NCBI RefSeq assembly: GCF_019931275.1
Contig: NZ_JAIOTY010000002.1
Coordinates: 62,001-126,000 of the forward strand
Direction: 5' to 3'
From: Nitratidesulfovibrio sp. SRB-5
GTDB taxonomy: Bacteria; Desulfobacterota; Desulfovibrionia; Desulfovibrionales; Desulfovibrionaceae
Length of the DNA stretch: 64,000 nt
Numbering within the stretch: position 1 is the stretch's first letter; every line of letters starts with the position of its first letter. Of this stretch, positions 25,260 through 33,392 are shown in pieces. Under the pieces are notes generated by a model. The model was not told the origin of the DNA and searched no databases. It saw nothing but the letters and a program-made list of their open reading frames with translations. The position numbers and the translations under genes were made by a program.

Positions 25260-26633
25260 TCACCTGACACATCCCCCCCCTCCCCCCAACTCCTGCCCCA
25301 TGCACTGCAACAACCCCAGACACCACGGGCAGTCGCCGCACGGCACGGGTTCGCCGTAGCAGTCGGTTTCGAAGGTAGTGGTTTCTATGTCGTCGCAGGG
25401 GTACACGTTGCAGTTGGTGCAGAACGGGTAGCCCTTGGCCGTCACCCTGTCGCGGAATGCCCGATACTCGGGGCCGTTCCACACGTCGATGATGTCCTGC
25501 CCCTGCGCGGGGTCGACAGTGCCGAAAAAGCGCCCCACCACCTGCTTGCGCATGCCGTACATGTGGCAGTGGTAATCGCGCCACAGAAAGTAGCAGGGGG
25601 CCACCTTGCCGTCCCAGGCAATGAAGGCCCCGCCTTCGTCCACGGCGGGGCAGTGGCGCAGGTTGCGGGGGTGCAGGGCGGGCAGGCGCAGGTGCAGGCC
25701 GTGCTCGCGGGCCACGGCTCGTGCGGCGTCGAACACCGCTTCCGCCTCGGGCACGTGGGCGTCGGCATCGCGCAGCAGGTTGTGCAGGTGAAGGGGCACG
25801 TCCGCCTCGCGCGCGGCCTCGGTCATTTCGCGGATGAAGCTGGTGATCCGCGTTTCCTCCTCGGTAAAGCGAAACCGCCACACCACGTCGAAGTAGCGGC
25901 GGATGTCTATGCCATCCCGCTCGGCCCGCGCCTGCCATTCGCGGTAGAAGCGCATCGATTCTTCCGTGTTCGTGCCGAATACGGCCTGTTCGGACATCCC
26001 CGGGGCATAGGGCAGCACGTGCGAGACGATGGCGAAGTCCGCGCCCCGCTCTGCGGCCCAGCGCAGGGTGGCGGGCAGCTCGTTCAGGTTGTCGCGCATC
26101 ACCACGAATTCCACGCCCACAGCAAGCGGCGCACCGGGCCGCGCCGCGCGCGCCGTCGCCAGATTGGCCAGCGCCCGCTCCATGTGGTCCACGTCGCCCC
26201 CGGCCCGGCAGGTGGAAAACAGCTCCGGCGAAACGGCGTCGATGGACAGGCATATCCTGTCCAGCCCGGCGGCCAGCAGCGCGTGCGCCCGGCTTTCCGT
26301 CAGCAGGTGTCCGTTGGTCTGAAAACCCACCCAGCCTTCCGGCGGCATATGCTGTCTGGCAAGGCGGATGAACGTTTCAAGGTCGCGGTGCAGCAGCGGT
26401 TCGCCCACGCCGTTCAGCACAAGGCCGTTCAGGTGCGGCATGGCAGGCAGCAGGGCGGCGTACGTTTCCGCCGTCATGTCGCCTTCCGGCGCTCTGATGT
26501 CGGAAGAATGCTTCACGCACATCCGGCAGTGCAGGTTGCAGCGCGAGGTAACCTCCACGAACAGCTTGCGGGGGTAGGGCAGCAGGGCATCGTGCCGGGG
26601 GGCCGGGGGTGCGGCAATGGCGGCTGTGGGCAT
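25260..26633 (-). CDS. Radical SAM/SPASM-type protein
   Basis: A 457-residue radical SAM enzyme. The 4Fe-4S SAM-binding motif is CNLHCRMC (CxxxCxxC) following KLFVEVTSR, then GVGEPLLHRDLE (the GGEP-like SAM-binding motif), with the remaining half-barrel to about 230. The C-terminal third is a SPASM-like auxiliary cluster region with CTNCNVYPC and CYGEPVPCGDCPWC, giving two extra clusters. Such enzymes modify peptides or proteins or mature metalloenzymes. It is divergent from an acetamidase/formamidase, but no small precursor peptide is evident nearby. The start at 26633 follows an AAAGG sequence; a 107-codon extension upstream looks non-coding. The last residues (GGGGGCVR) abut the Hachiman island. 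The substrate is unknown. Confidence 0.8.
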   Translation of the reverse strand: MPTAAIAAPPAPRHDALLPYPRKLFVEVTSRCNLHCRMCVKHSSDIRAPEGDMTAETYAALLPAMPHLNGLVLNGVGEPLLHRDLETFIRLARQHMPPEGWVGFQTNGHLLTESRAHALLAAGLDRICLSIDAVSPELFSTCRAGGDVDHMERALANLATARAARPGAPLAVGVEFVVMRDNLNELPATLRWAAERGADFAIVSHVLPYAPGMSEQAVFGTNTEESMRFYREWQARAERDGIDIRRYFDVVWRFRFTEEETRITSFIREMTEAAREADVPLHLHNLLRDADAHVPEAEAVFDAARAVAREHGLHLRLPALHPRNLRHCPAVDEGGAFIAWDGKVAPCYFLWRDYHCHMYGMRKQVVGRFFGTVDPAQGQDIIDVWNGPEYRAFRDRVTAKGYPFCTNCNVYPCDDIETTTFETDCYGEPVPCGDCPWCLGLLQCMGQELGGGGGCVR

Positions 26634-27033
26634 GGGAAGCCTTTGCGGGAAGACACCGCGGCAGGAGGGCGGTTGGCGGCACGGAATGTGCGTATTTGGC
26701 AATTTAGCCAAGCAGTCCGGAGGCGTCAATGCCGCCTGTGCCGCCCCTTGTGACGCGGTCTGCCGGGCGGCGCCGGAGAATGCGGGAAGCGCCGGGCAAG
26801 GGGCAGCCGTCCTTTCCCGTGCGGGCAGTCTTTCCCCGCCGCCTTGCGGCCCGCCCCTTGACCGCCCGGCCCCCTGTCCCCAGTGCATCCCGGCATTCCG
26901 CCCGCCGGGGCGCGCCACGCGTTTCGCCGCAAGCGCCACTCCCATTCTCAGCACTGGTCATTCGTGCGGCAAAGTGCTTAGGCTCTGTCCAGTCCCCCTG
27001 CGATATCTCCACCTCAAAAAAAGGAGCACACTC
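26634..27033. other. Divergent promoter region, radical SAM / amidase
   Basis: 400 bases between divergent starts. GC-rich; no operator-like palindrome was noticed. It contains the ribosome binding site AAGGAG (27020-27026) of the amidase. Confidence 0.5.
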
Positions 27034-28323
27034 GTGGCGAACAGGACAGTCTTCGTCAACACCTTCACCAACGGCATCCTCGGTCCGGATGTTCCCATGC
27101 TGGGCCCGGTGGAAGACGGCGGCATCATCGTCGCCAACACTGCGCCGGGCTGCTGGGGGCCCATGCTTACCCCCGCCATCCGGGGCGGGCACGAGGTGAC
27201 GCAGCCGGTTTACGTGCAGGGCGCGGAACCGGGCGATTCCATCGCCATCCGCATCCTGTCCATCCAGGTCACCTCGCGGGTCACGGCGTCCGGCAACGAC
27301 AGCATGTTCGCGGACCGCTGCCTGGGCGACCCCTACGTGGCGGGCAAATGTCCGCAGTGCGGCGCGCTGTACGAAAACACCTGCGTGGAAGGCTGCGGGC
27401 CGGACTGCATCCGCTGCGCGGCGTGCGGGGCAGCCGCAGCGCCCTTTGCCTTCACCAACGGCTACACCATCGCCTTCAACGAACAGGGCACGCTGGGCGT
27501 CACCCTGAACAAGGCCGCCGCCGAACGGGTGGCCGGCAATGCGCGCGAGTACATGTGCACGCCGGACAATTCCATCCAGAACCCGGTGGTGGCCCTGGCC
27601 CCCAGCGACATCCCCGGCGTGGTCAGCCGCATGATCCCCTTTGTGGGGCAGCTTGGCGTCATGCCCACCCGGCAGATTCCCGATTCGCACAACGCGCGCG
27701 ACTTCGGCTCGTTCCTCGTGGGCGCGCCGCATGAATACGCCATCACGCAGGAACAGCTGGCCGACGTCACAGACGGCCACATGGACATCAACCGCGTGCG
27801 CGCCGGGGCCGTGCTGATCACGCCGGTGCGCGTGCCCGGCGGCGGGGTGTACGTGGGCGACATGCACGCCATGCAGGGCGACGGCGAAATCGCGGGGCAC
27901 ACCGCCGACGTGGCCGGGGTCATCACCATGCAGGTTTCGGTGCTGAAGGGCGTGACCTGCGGCGGTCCCATCATCCTGCCGGTATACGACGACCTGCCCC
28001 TGCTGGCCCGCCCCCTGAGCGAGGACGAAAAGCGCCAGGCCCGGCAGCAGGCAGACGCATGGGGCGTGCAACTGGAAGAATCCGCGCCCATCTCCTTCGT
28101 GGGCACCGGCCCCACCCTCAACGACGCCACCTCCTGCGCGCTGGACCGCGCGGCAACATTCCTGGGCTGCACCGTGCCGGAAGTGATGAACCGCGCCACC
28201 ATCACCGGCAACATCCAGATTGGCCGCGCGCCCGGCACGGTTACCGCCACCTTCCTTGCGCCGGTGGACACGCTGCGTGAAAAGGGCGTGTACGAACTGA
28301 TCCGCACCCAGTACGGCCTGTAG
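27034..28323 (+). CDS. Acetamidase/formamidase family protein
   Basis: A 429-residue FmdA/AmdA-type amidase, releasing ammonia from short amides such as formamide or acetamide in the cytoplasm. Family features: PGCWGPMLTPAIRGG early, MIPFVGQLGVMPT in the middle, HEYAITQEQLADVTDGHMDINRV and GVYVGDMHAMQGDGEIAGHTADV, which carry conserved acidic and His residues for metal binding. A Cys-rich segment at about 106-132 (two CxxC pairs and further Cys, with GCGPDC) looks like a zinc-ribbon insert. The start is a GTG at 27034 with AAGGAG eight bases upstream; no ATG fits. A terminator follows at 28356. It is divergent from a radical SAM gene. Confidence 0.85.
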   Translation: MANRTVFVNTFTNGILGPDVPMLGPVEDGGIIVANTAPGCWGPMLTPAIRGGHEVTQPVYVQGAEPGDSIAIRILSIQVTSRVTASGNDSMFADRCLGDPYVAGKCPQCGALYENTCVEGCGPDCIRCAACGAAAAPFAFTNGYTIAFNEQGTLGVTLNKAAAERVAGNAREYMCTPDNSIQNPVVALAPSDIPGVVSRMIPFVGQLGVMPTRQIPDSHNARDFGSFLVGAPHEYAITQEQLADVTDGHMDINRVRAGAVLITPVRVPGGGVYVGDMHAMQGDGEIAGHTADVAGVITMQVSVLKGVTCGGPIILPVYDDLPLLARPLSEDEKRQARQQADAWGVQLEESAPISFVGTGPTLNDATSCALDRAATFLGCTVPEVMNRATITGNIQIGRAPGTVTATFLAPVDTLREKGVYELIRTQYGL

Positions 28324-28355
28324 GCGCGTTGCCACGGCTTGCGCGCAAAACGAAG

Positions 28356-28386
28356 AAGGCCGCCGATCTTTCGATCGGCGGCCTTT
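28356..28386. terminator. Bidirectional terminator between amidase and tRNA-Pro
   Basis: The stem GGCCGCCGAT (28358-28367) / ATCGGCGGCC (28374-28383) has a six-base loop, with A residues before it and TTT after it. It suits termination from both the + strand amidase and the - strand tRNA. Confidence 0.75.
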
Positions 28387-28398
28387 GCGTGTCTAAGC

Positions 28399-28475
28399 TG
28401 GTCGGGATGAGAGGATTTGAACCTCCGACCCCCTGAACCCCATTCAGGTGCGCTCCCAGGCTGCGCTACATCCCG
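28399..28475 (-). tRNA. tRNA-Pro (GGG)
   Basis: On the minus strand the cloverleaf starts CGGGATG at 28475 and ends CATCCCG, A and an encoded CCA at 28401-28399. The anticodon stem CCTGA/TCAGG encloses ATGGGGT, giving anticodon GGG for Pro. D-arm (TAGCGCAGCCTGGGAGCGCA) and T-arm (GGAGGTTCAAATCCTC) are typical. Confidence 0.95.
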
Positions 28476-29013
28476 ACACGCGAGAAAAGGTGTGTAGCCC
28501 CGGTGGCCGGTGCTGTCAACATGAAAGTGGTCCAAAATCAGCGAAAAGGAGGGAAGGGGGAAACAGGGGCGGCTGGGCGGTAGCTGGGCGGCAACTGGGT
28601 GGAGGTGTTGGGTAACGCAGGGGTGATGGCCATGGGGCGGCGGGCATGGCAGGGATATGTCAGGCCCATGCCTGTCCATTGGGGCGCAGGCGGGGTCATG
28701 GCAGGGCGGCGTAGCGGCACGATGCCCTTGCAGGTACGGCTGTGTCGGGTAGAATGGCGACAGGCGGCACGCGCAACCGTGCCAGTCGGCCAATCTGGCC
28801 GGTCGGGCCAGTCAGGTCAGTCTGGCCGGTCGGACAAGTCGGCCATCGCGTTGGTGCATGCCGGGCTACCCGGTTGCCTGCCGCGTCGATCCCGTGCGCC
28901 TGTCAGCCGGATTGACCCCGTGCACTGTCCGGTGGCTGTCCGGTGCGCTGTTTCCCTGTCCGCATGCCCGACCGCCACGCGGCAGCCCGTAGCATCCACC
29001 CGCAGGAGGCACC
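28476..29013. other. Intergenic region with imperfect 9-base repeats
   Basis: 538 bases without a convincing gene. The stretch 28786-28844 consists of imperfect GGCCGGTCG / GGCCAGTCA-like 9-base units. A frame running through here into the DUF362 gene is open but has no start context and is not called. Confidence 0.5.
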
Positions 29014-29961
29014 ATGAGCCCATCGCCCCGCGTCCCCATCGAGTCCGTTTCCCCGCAGGCCCTGCGAGACTTCATGGCCGCCCGGCCAGAGGGCAGCTAC
29101 GTGCTGGTGGACGTGCGCCAGCCCGAGGAATACCGGCAGGAGCACATCCCCGGCGCCCGGCTGGTGCCCGTGGGCGAACTGGCCCGCCTGCTGGCCACGC
29201 TGGACCCGGCGCAGGACCACGTCTTCTACTGCCGCAGCGGTGGCCGGTCTGCGGCGGCGGCAGTGATGGCGGCGGAAAGCGGCAGGTTCGCCGCGCCGTC
29301 ATTGGGAATGGGTGGCACGGGCGCCACGGCGGGGGGGCGCATCCTGAACCTGACGGGCGGCATGAATGCCTGGTCCGCCGGGCCCGGACAGGCCGTGGCC
29401 AACAGCCCGCGCATCCAGGTGTTTGCCGGGGTGCGCAGCATGGTGGAACTGCTGCGCCGCGCGCTGGACATGGAAAAGGCCGCCCACCTGCTGTACACCC
29501 GCGTGCGCGCCGCCGGGCCGAAACCCGCCGTGTGCGCGCTGATGGACCGGCTGATCGGCGTGGAACTGGCCCACGCCAAGGTGGTCTACCACCATCTTGC
29601 GCAGCGCTGGGACGCCGACGCCCACGCCGACGCCACGCGCGGCCCGCTGCCCCCCTTCGACGCACTGTTCGAGGCGCTGGAAGGCCGCGTGCTGGAAGGC
29701 GGCATGGCCGTGGCCGATCTGGAGCCGTGGCTGCGCGATGCCGCCAGCGGCGACTGCCTGGACATCGCGGAACTGGCGCTGGAAGTGGAAATGAACGCCT
29801 ACGACCTGTACCGCACCCTTGCCGACGAGGCGCGGCGCGGCAGCGGGCTGGGCGGCCTTGCGGAACGGGCCTTCCTGGACCTTGCCACGCAGGAAAAGAC
29901 CCACGCCCGTATGATAATCGACCAGATCGCCACCTTTTCCACGGACGGGGAGGACCGGTGA
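29014..29961 (+). CDS. Rhodanese-like domain fused to a ferritin-like (rubrerythrin-type) domain
   Basis: A 315-residue two-domain protein. The N-terminal rhodanese domain (about 8-130) has VLVDVRQPEEYRQEHIPGA and the active-site loop FYCRSGGRSA with the sulfur-accepting Cys. From about 145 a helical domain follows with EKAAHLLYTRV, GVELAHAKVVYHHLA, ALEVEMNAYDLYRTLADEA and LDLATQEKTHARMI. These carry the E...ExxH-like pairs of rubrerythrin di-iron centres. Such fusions may couple sulfur transfer with oxygen or peroxide defence in anaerobes; the precise reaction is unknown. The ATG at 29014 has AGGAGG. Its stop overlaps the GTG start of a DUF362 gene (GTGA), so the two are co-translated. Confidence 0.8.
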   Translation: MSPSPRVPIESVSPQALRDFMAARPEGSYVLVDVRQPEEYRQEHIPGARLVPVGELARLLATLDPAQDHVFYCRSGGRSAAAAVMAAESGRFAAPSLGMGGTGATAGGRILNLTGGMNAWSAGPGQAVANSPRIQVFAGVRSMVELLRRALDMEKAAHLLYTRVRAAGPKPAVCALMDRLIGVELAHAKVVYHHLAQRWDADAHADATRGPLPPFDALFEALEGRVLEGGMAVADLEPWLRDAASGDCLDIAELALEVEMNAYDLYRTLADEARRGSGLGGLAERAFLDLATQEKTHARMIIDQIATFSTDGEDR

Positions 29962-31106
29962 CCCACGCGTTCCGGCCTTCGGACCATTCCCGCCCGTCTC
30001 GCAGGTCAGGCCACTCCGGCCACTCCGGCCACTCCGGCCTGCCCGTGCCCCTGCCTGCCCCGTGGCGCGGGGATGGGGCGGACAGGCCTTCGGGCGCGGC
30101 GGACACGCCGAACGGCGCACCCGTGCAGCCCGCTTTCATCGGCGCGCCCGCTTCCGGCCATCCTGATGCCCTTGCGCCCGATGCCGCCCCGCCCGTTCCC
30201 GTGGCCCTGCTGCGCTGCCCGGACTACGACCCGCAACGCGTGGGGCGCGTGGTGGCAGAGGCGCTGGACGCCTGCGGCTGGACCCCGCCGCGCGGCCAGG
30301 TGCTGGTAAAGCCCAACCTGCTCCGCGCGGCCCCGGCGCTCAGCTGCACTCATCCGCAGGTGGTGCGCGCGGCCTGCGCATGGCTGCTGGACAGCGGATG
30401 CCGCATCACCGTGGCGGATTCGCCCGGCTTCGGCACGGCGCGCGGCGTGGCGGAGGCCATCGGCCTCACCGAGGCCCTGCGGCCCCTTGGCCTGTCGGTC
30501 GTGCCGCTGGACGATGCGGTGCAGGTGCCCCTGTCGTTCGGCGGGTCCATCGGCGTGGCCCGCTGCGCGTTGCAGGCGGACGGCGTGCTCAGCGTGCCGC
30601 GCCTGAAGGCGCACAGCCAGATGCGCGTCACTCTGGCGGTAAAGAACCTGTTCGGCTGCGTGCCCGGCGTGCGCAAGGCCTTCGTGCATACCCGCCACGG
30701 CGACCGCGACCACCGCTTCGAGGGCGCGCTGGTGGAGGTGGCGGCGGCGCTGCCGCCCACGGCGGCCCTGCTGGACGCGGTGGACGCCATGCACGTGACC
30801 GGGCCGGGTTCCGGCAAGCCGTATCATCTGGGGCTGGTGGGGGCCTCTGCGTCCGGTGTGGCGCTGGATGCGGCGGTCTGCGGACTGCTGGGCCTGACGC
30901 CCGCCCAGGTGCCCCTGTGGGGCGAACTGGCGCGGCGCGGTGCCCCCGGCGCGCACTCCGGTGAAATCGAACTGGTGCGCGAAGGCCCCGGGGCCTTCGA
31001 TGTCGGCCGGTTCGAGGTGCCCGGCGTGCTCAAGCCCATGAGCTTCCGCCCCGGCACGCTGCTGCGCAGCACCGTGCGCCGCCTGTGGGCGGCCTGGCGG
31101 TCGTGA
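29958..31106 (+). CDS. DUF362 domain protein
   Basis: A 382-residue protein of the DUF362 family, whose role is not firmly known; several members sit near Fe-S or corrinoid genes. Residues 1-75 are low-complexity, with SGHSGHSGHSG encoded by a 9-base tandem repeat. The domain starts at about 78 with VALLRCPDYD and contains GQVLVKPNLLRAAP, the distinctive VKPN motif, followed by THPQVVRA, KAHSQMRVTLAVKNLFG and VDAMHVTGPGSGKP. There is no C-terminal ferredoxin motif, unlike the longer DUF362 proteins. The start is the GTG at 29958, overlapping the previous stop by four bases, with GGGAGG upstream. A longer in-frame extension to 28599 lacks family sequence. Confidence 0.75.
   Translation: MTHAFRPSDHSRPSRRSGHSGHSGHSGLPVPLPAPWRGDGADRPSGAADTPNGAPVQPAFIGAPASGHPDALAPDAAPPVPVALLRCPDYDPQRVGRVVAEALDACGWTPPRGQVLVKPNLLRAAPALSCTHPQVVRAACAWLLDSGCRITVADSPGFGTARGVAEAIGLTEALRPLGLSVVPLDDAVQVPLSFGGSIGVARCALQADGVLSVPRLKAHSQMRVTLAVKNLFGCVPGVRKAFVHTRHGDRDHRFEGALVEVAAALPPTAALLDAVDAMHVTGPGSGKPYHLGLVGASASGVALDAAVCGLLGLTPAQVPLWGELARRGAPGAHSGEIELVREGPGAFDVGRFEVPGVLKPMSFRPGTLLRSTVRRLWAAWRS
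30009..30038 (+). repeat. 9-base tandem repeat in the DUF362 N-terminus
   Basis: Three units of GGCCACTCC encode SGH repeats, with a further partial unit. In-frame expansion or loss would not disturb the reading frame. Confidence 0.8.
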
Positions 31107-31237
31107 CTGACGATTGTGACTGGCGATCGTGCCCGGTTGTCGCCACTGGTGCCGCACCGCACCCGTCGCCGCTGGCGACCTCGTCCGGCGCGGTCCCCGA
31201 TCTGCTGATGCTGGCGGCGCGTAGCCCGGCAATGCAA

Positions 31238-31267
31238 ACGGGCCGGAGGGTGTTCCCTCCGGCCCGT
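31238..31267. terminator. Hairpin between convergent DUF362 and chemoreceptor genes
   Basis: A 13-bp stem ACGGGCCGGAGGG / CCCTCCGGCCCGT with a TGTT loop and A residues before it. Probably terminates both convergent transcripts. Confidence 0.65.
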
Positions 31268-31335
31268 GACGTTTGGCGTGCCATGGCGCGTGCGGTCCCT
31301 GCTTGCCGCATGGCCCCGCGTGCCGCTGCGGGGGG

Positions 31336-33159
31336 CTACGCGGCTTCCTTCTTCATGCCCTCGATCAGGCGGCGCAGTTCGGCGGCCTGGTCGGCAAGGT
31401 TGCGCAGGTCGGTATTGGTGGCGTTGACCAGCGTGCCGTTTTCGCGGGCAATGCGGTCGATTTCCTCCACCGAGCGGGTGATCTCTTCGCTGGCGGCGGA
31501 CTGTTCCTCCGCAGCCGTGGCGATGGCCTGCACCTGCCCGGCGGCGTCGTGGGCCATGGTCACGATTTCCTGCAACAACTCGCCGGAACTGCCGGAAAGG
31601 CGCGCCGCGCCGTCGATGGCGTTGACCGCGTCGTCCATGCCCGTGACGTTGGTGCGGGCCAGGTCCTGAATGGCCTTGATGGAATCGCCCACTTCCTTGG
31701 TGGCGCCCATGGTCTTTTCGGCCAGCTTGCGCACCTCGTCGGCCACCACGGCGAATCCGCGCCCGGCGTCACCGGCGCGCGCCGCCTCGATGGCGGCGTT
31801 CAGCGCCAGCAGGTTGGTCTGGTCGGCGATGTCGTTGATCACGTTCATCACGTGGCCGATGGCCTCGGACTGCTGGCCCAGGCGGTGCATGTTGTCCTTG
31901 AGGTTGCTGGCCAGCCCCTTCAGGTCCTGCATGGCCTTCACGGTCTGACCGACCATGCCCGAACCTTCGTCGGCCTTGGTGCGCGATGCCTCGGTCTGGT
32001 CCGCCGCCCGGCCCGCGTTGCGCGCCACTTCCAGCACGGTGGCGTTCATTTCTTCCATGGCCGTGGCCGTTTCGTTGATGCGGGCCATCTGGGTGTCGGT
32101 GCCCCGGCTTATTTCCTCGGACCGGCGCGAGATGTCGTCCGCCGCGTGGTCGATGGCGCGCACCACGCCGTCCAGCCGTTCGGCGGCGGTAAGGATGCCT
32201 TCCTTGGTGGCCACGGCGGCCTTGGCCATGGCTTCTTCGGCCTGCTGGGCGGAGGCGCGCGCGGCGTCGGCCTGGCGGCCCGCCTCGCGCTGCTTTTCGG
32301 TGATGTCCGCGATGTTGTTCTTGAGCGTGGTGACCATGGTGTTCAGCGCGGCCTGCAAGGCGGAAACCTCGTCCCGGCCCCTGGCCTCTATGCGCACCTC
32401 CAGGTTGCCTTCGGCCACGGCCTGGGCCGCCGCCGTGGCTTCACGCAACGGACGCACGATGGACGCGATGAGCATGATACACACGGGTATGACGACCAGA
32501 AGCAGGATCGCCGCCATGACCGAAAGCTGCCAGGTCAGGGCCTTGCTGGCCAGCCCTTCGAGGTTGGCATTGATGGCGGCCTTGGCCTCGTCGATGTTGT
32601 CGATGTACACCCCGGTGCCGATCCAGAACCTGGTGCCGGGAATCATTTCGGCATAGGCCAGCTTGGGCTGGTCGCCCTTGCCCGGCTTGGGGAAGATGTA
32701 CTCGACGAACCCCCCGCCAGACGCAGCGCGCTGCGCCAGTTCACGCACGAAGTAGACCCCGTTCTTGTCCTTGTTCTCGGACAGGTCCTTGCCCTGCACG
32801 CTCTTGTTGGGGGGCAGGGCCACGTTGGTGGTGCCCTGGTAGACGAAATAGTATCCGGACTGGTCCTTTTCGAAGCGGATGGTGTCGATGGCCTTGCGCA
32901 CCATTTCGATGCGCGCGGCCTCGCCCGCATCAGCAGGCACGTCTGCCAGCAACTGTCCCAGGGCCAGGGCCACGGAGTGGGTGGCCACCTGCAACTTGGC
33001 CTTTTCCTCTTCCAGCATCACCTGCTGGGTTTCGGTGACGCCGTGGTCCTTCACCGTGTCTATGGTGGCCACGAAGGCGCCCACAACACCGGTGACGAAC
33101 AGCACCATGAAGACGAGCAGCGCGATGACGCGCGCGCCGATGGAGAAATTTCTGAACAT
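31336..33159 (-). CDS. Methyl-accepting chemotaxis protein with periplasmic Cache domain
   Basis: A 607-residue chemoreceptor. TM1 is at about 8-32. The periplasmic region (about 33-190) has the single-Cache pattern with [28 protein letters not shown] and [17 protein letters not shown]; sCache_2 receptors of this kind often sense small organic acids. TM2 lies near 200-222, HAMP follows ([20 protein letters not shown]), and the signalling tip is [19 protein letters not shown] with [12 protein letters not shown]. It ends EGMKKEAA, without a CheR pentapeptide. The ATG at 33159 has AGGGGGAT upstream. Its position next to the lactate/pyruvate oxidation genes makes a carboxylate ligand attractive, but this is inference. 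It is transcribed separately from that operon, beyond a terminator. Confidence 0.9.
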   Translation of the reverse strand: MFRNFSIGARVIALLVFMVLFVTGVVGAFVATIDTVKDHGVTETQQVMLEEEKAKLQVATHSVALALGQLLADVPADAGEAARIEMVRKAIDTIRFEKDQSGYYFVYQGTTNVALPPNKSVQGKDLSENKDKNGVYFVRELAQRAASGGGFVEYIFPKPGKGDQPKLAYAEMIPGTRFWIGTGVYIDNIDEAKAAINANLEGLASKALTWQLSVMAAILLLVVIPVCIMLIASIVRPLREATAAAQAVAEGNLEVRIEARGRDEVSALQAALNTMVTTLKNNIADITEKQREAGRQADAARASAQQAEEAMAKAAVATKEGILTAAERLDGVVRAIDHAADDISRRSEEISRGTDTQMARINETATAMEEMNATVLEVARNAGRAADQTEASRTKADEGSGMVGQTVKAMQDLKGLASNLKDNMHRLGQQSEAIGHVMNVINDIADQTNLLALNAAIEAARAGDAGRGFAVVADEVRKLAEKTMGATKEVGDSIKAIQDLARTNVTGMDDAVNAIDGAARLSGSSGELLQEIVTMAHDAAGQVQAIATAAEEQSAASEEITRSVEEIDRIARENGTLVNATNTDLRNLADQAAELRRLIEGMKKEAA

Positions 33160-33327
33160 GCGATCCCCCTTGAGTGTTCGCACGAGTCGCCTGCCGTCGG
33201 TATGCCTGCCGCGGACCAGCACCCGGATACTGGTTTGAAGCAATACTATACGTAGATACAGTTCTTGCAAAGGCTGCTAGCGGTTATTCTTGGAACGCCC
33301 GCTCGCGCCGCGAGGTTTTAGGAACGC

Positions 33328-33365
33328 AAGGGGGCCGTCCCCGCAGATGCGGGAACGGCCCCCCT
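33328..33365 (-). terminator. Terminator after the LutB-like gene
   Basis: The arms AAGGGGGCCGTCCCCGC and GCGGGAACGGCCCCCCTT form a long stem with an AGAT loop, 30 bases downstream of the lutB-like stop on the minus strand. It is the likely end of the organic-acid-oxidation operon. Confidence 0.7.
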
Positions 33366-33392
33366 TATGTCATCTATCGGCGTAACTGGCGT

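Noticed and set aside
21909-25260. tRNA- or integrase-mediated insertion of the hamAB island
   Set aside because: No integrase, transposase, tRNA or flanking direct repeat was found. The nearest tRNA is over 3 kb away.
28599-29957. Long N-terminal extension of the DUF362 frame
   Set aside because: It overlaps the rhodanese-ferritin gene in another frame, is Arg/Gly-rich, and the GTG at 29958 has a ribosome binding site and a GTGA overlap.
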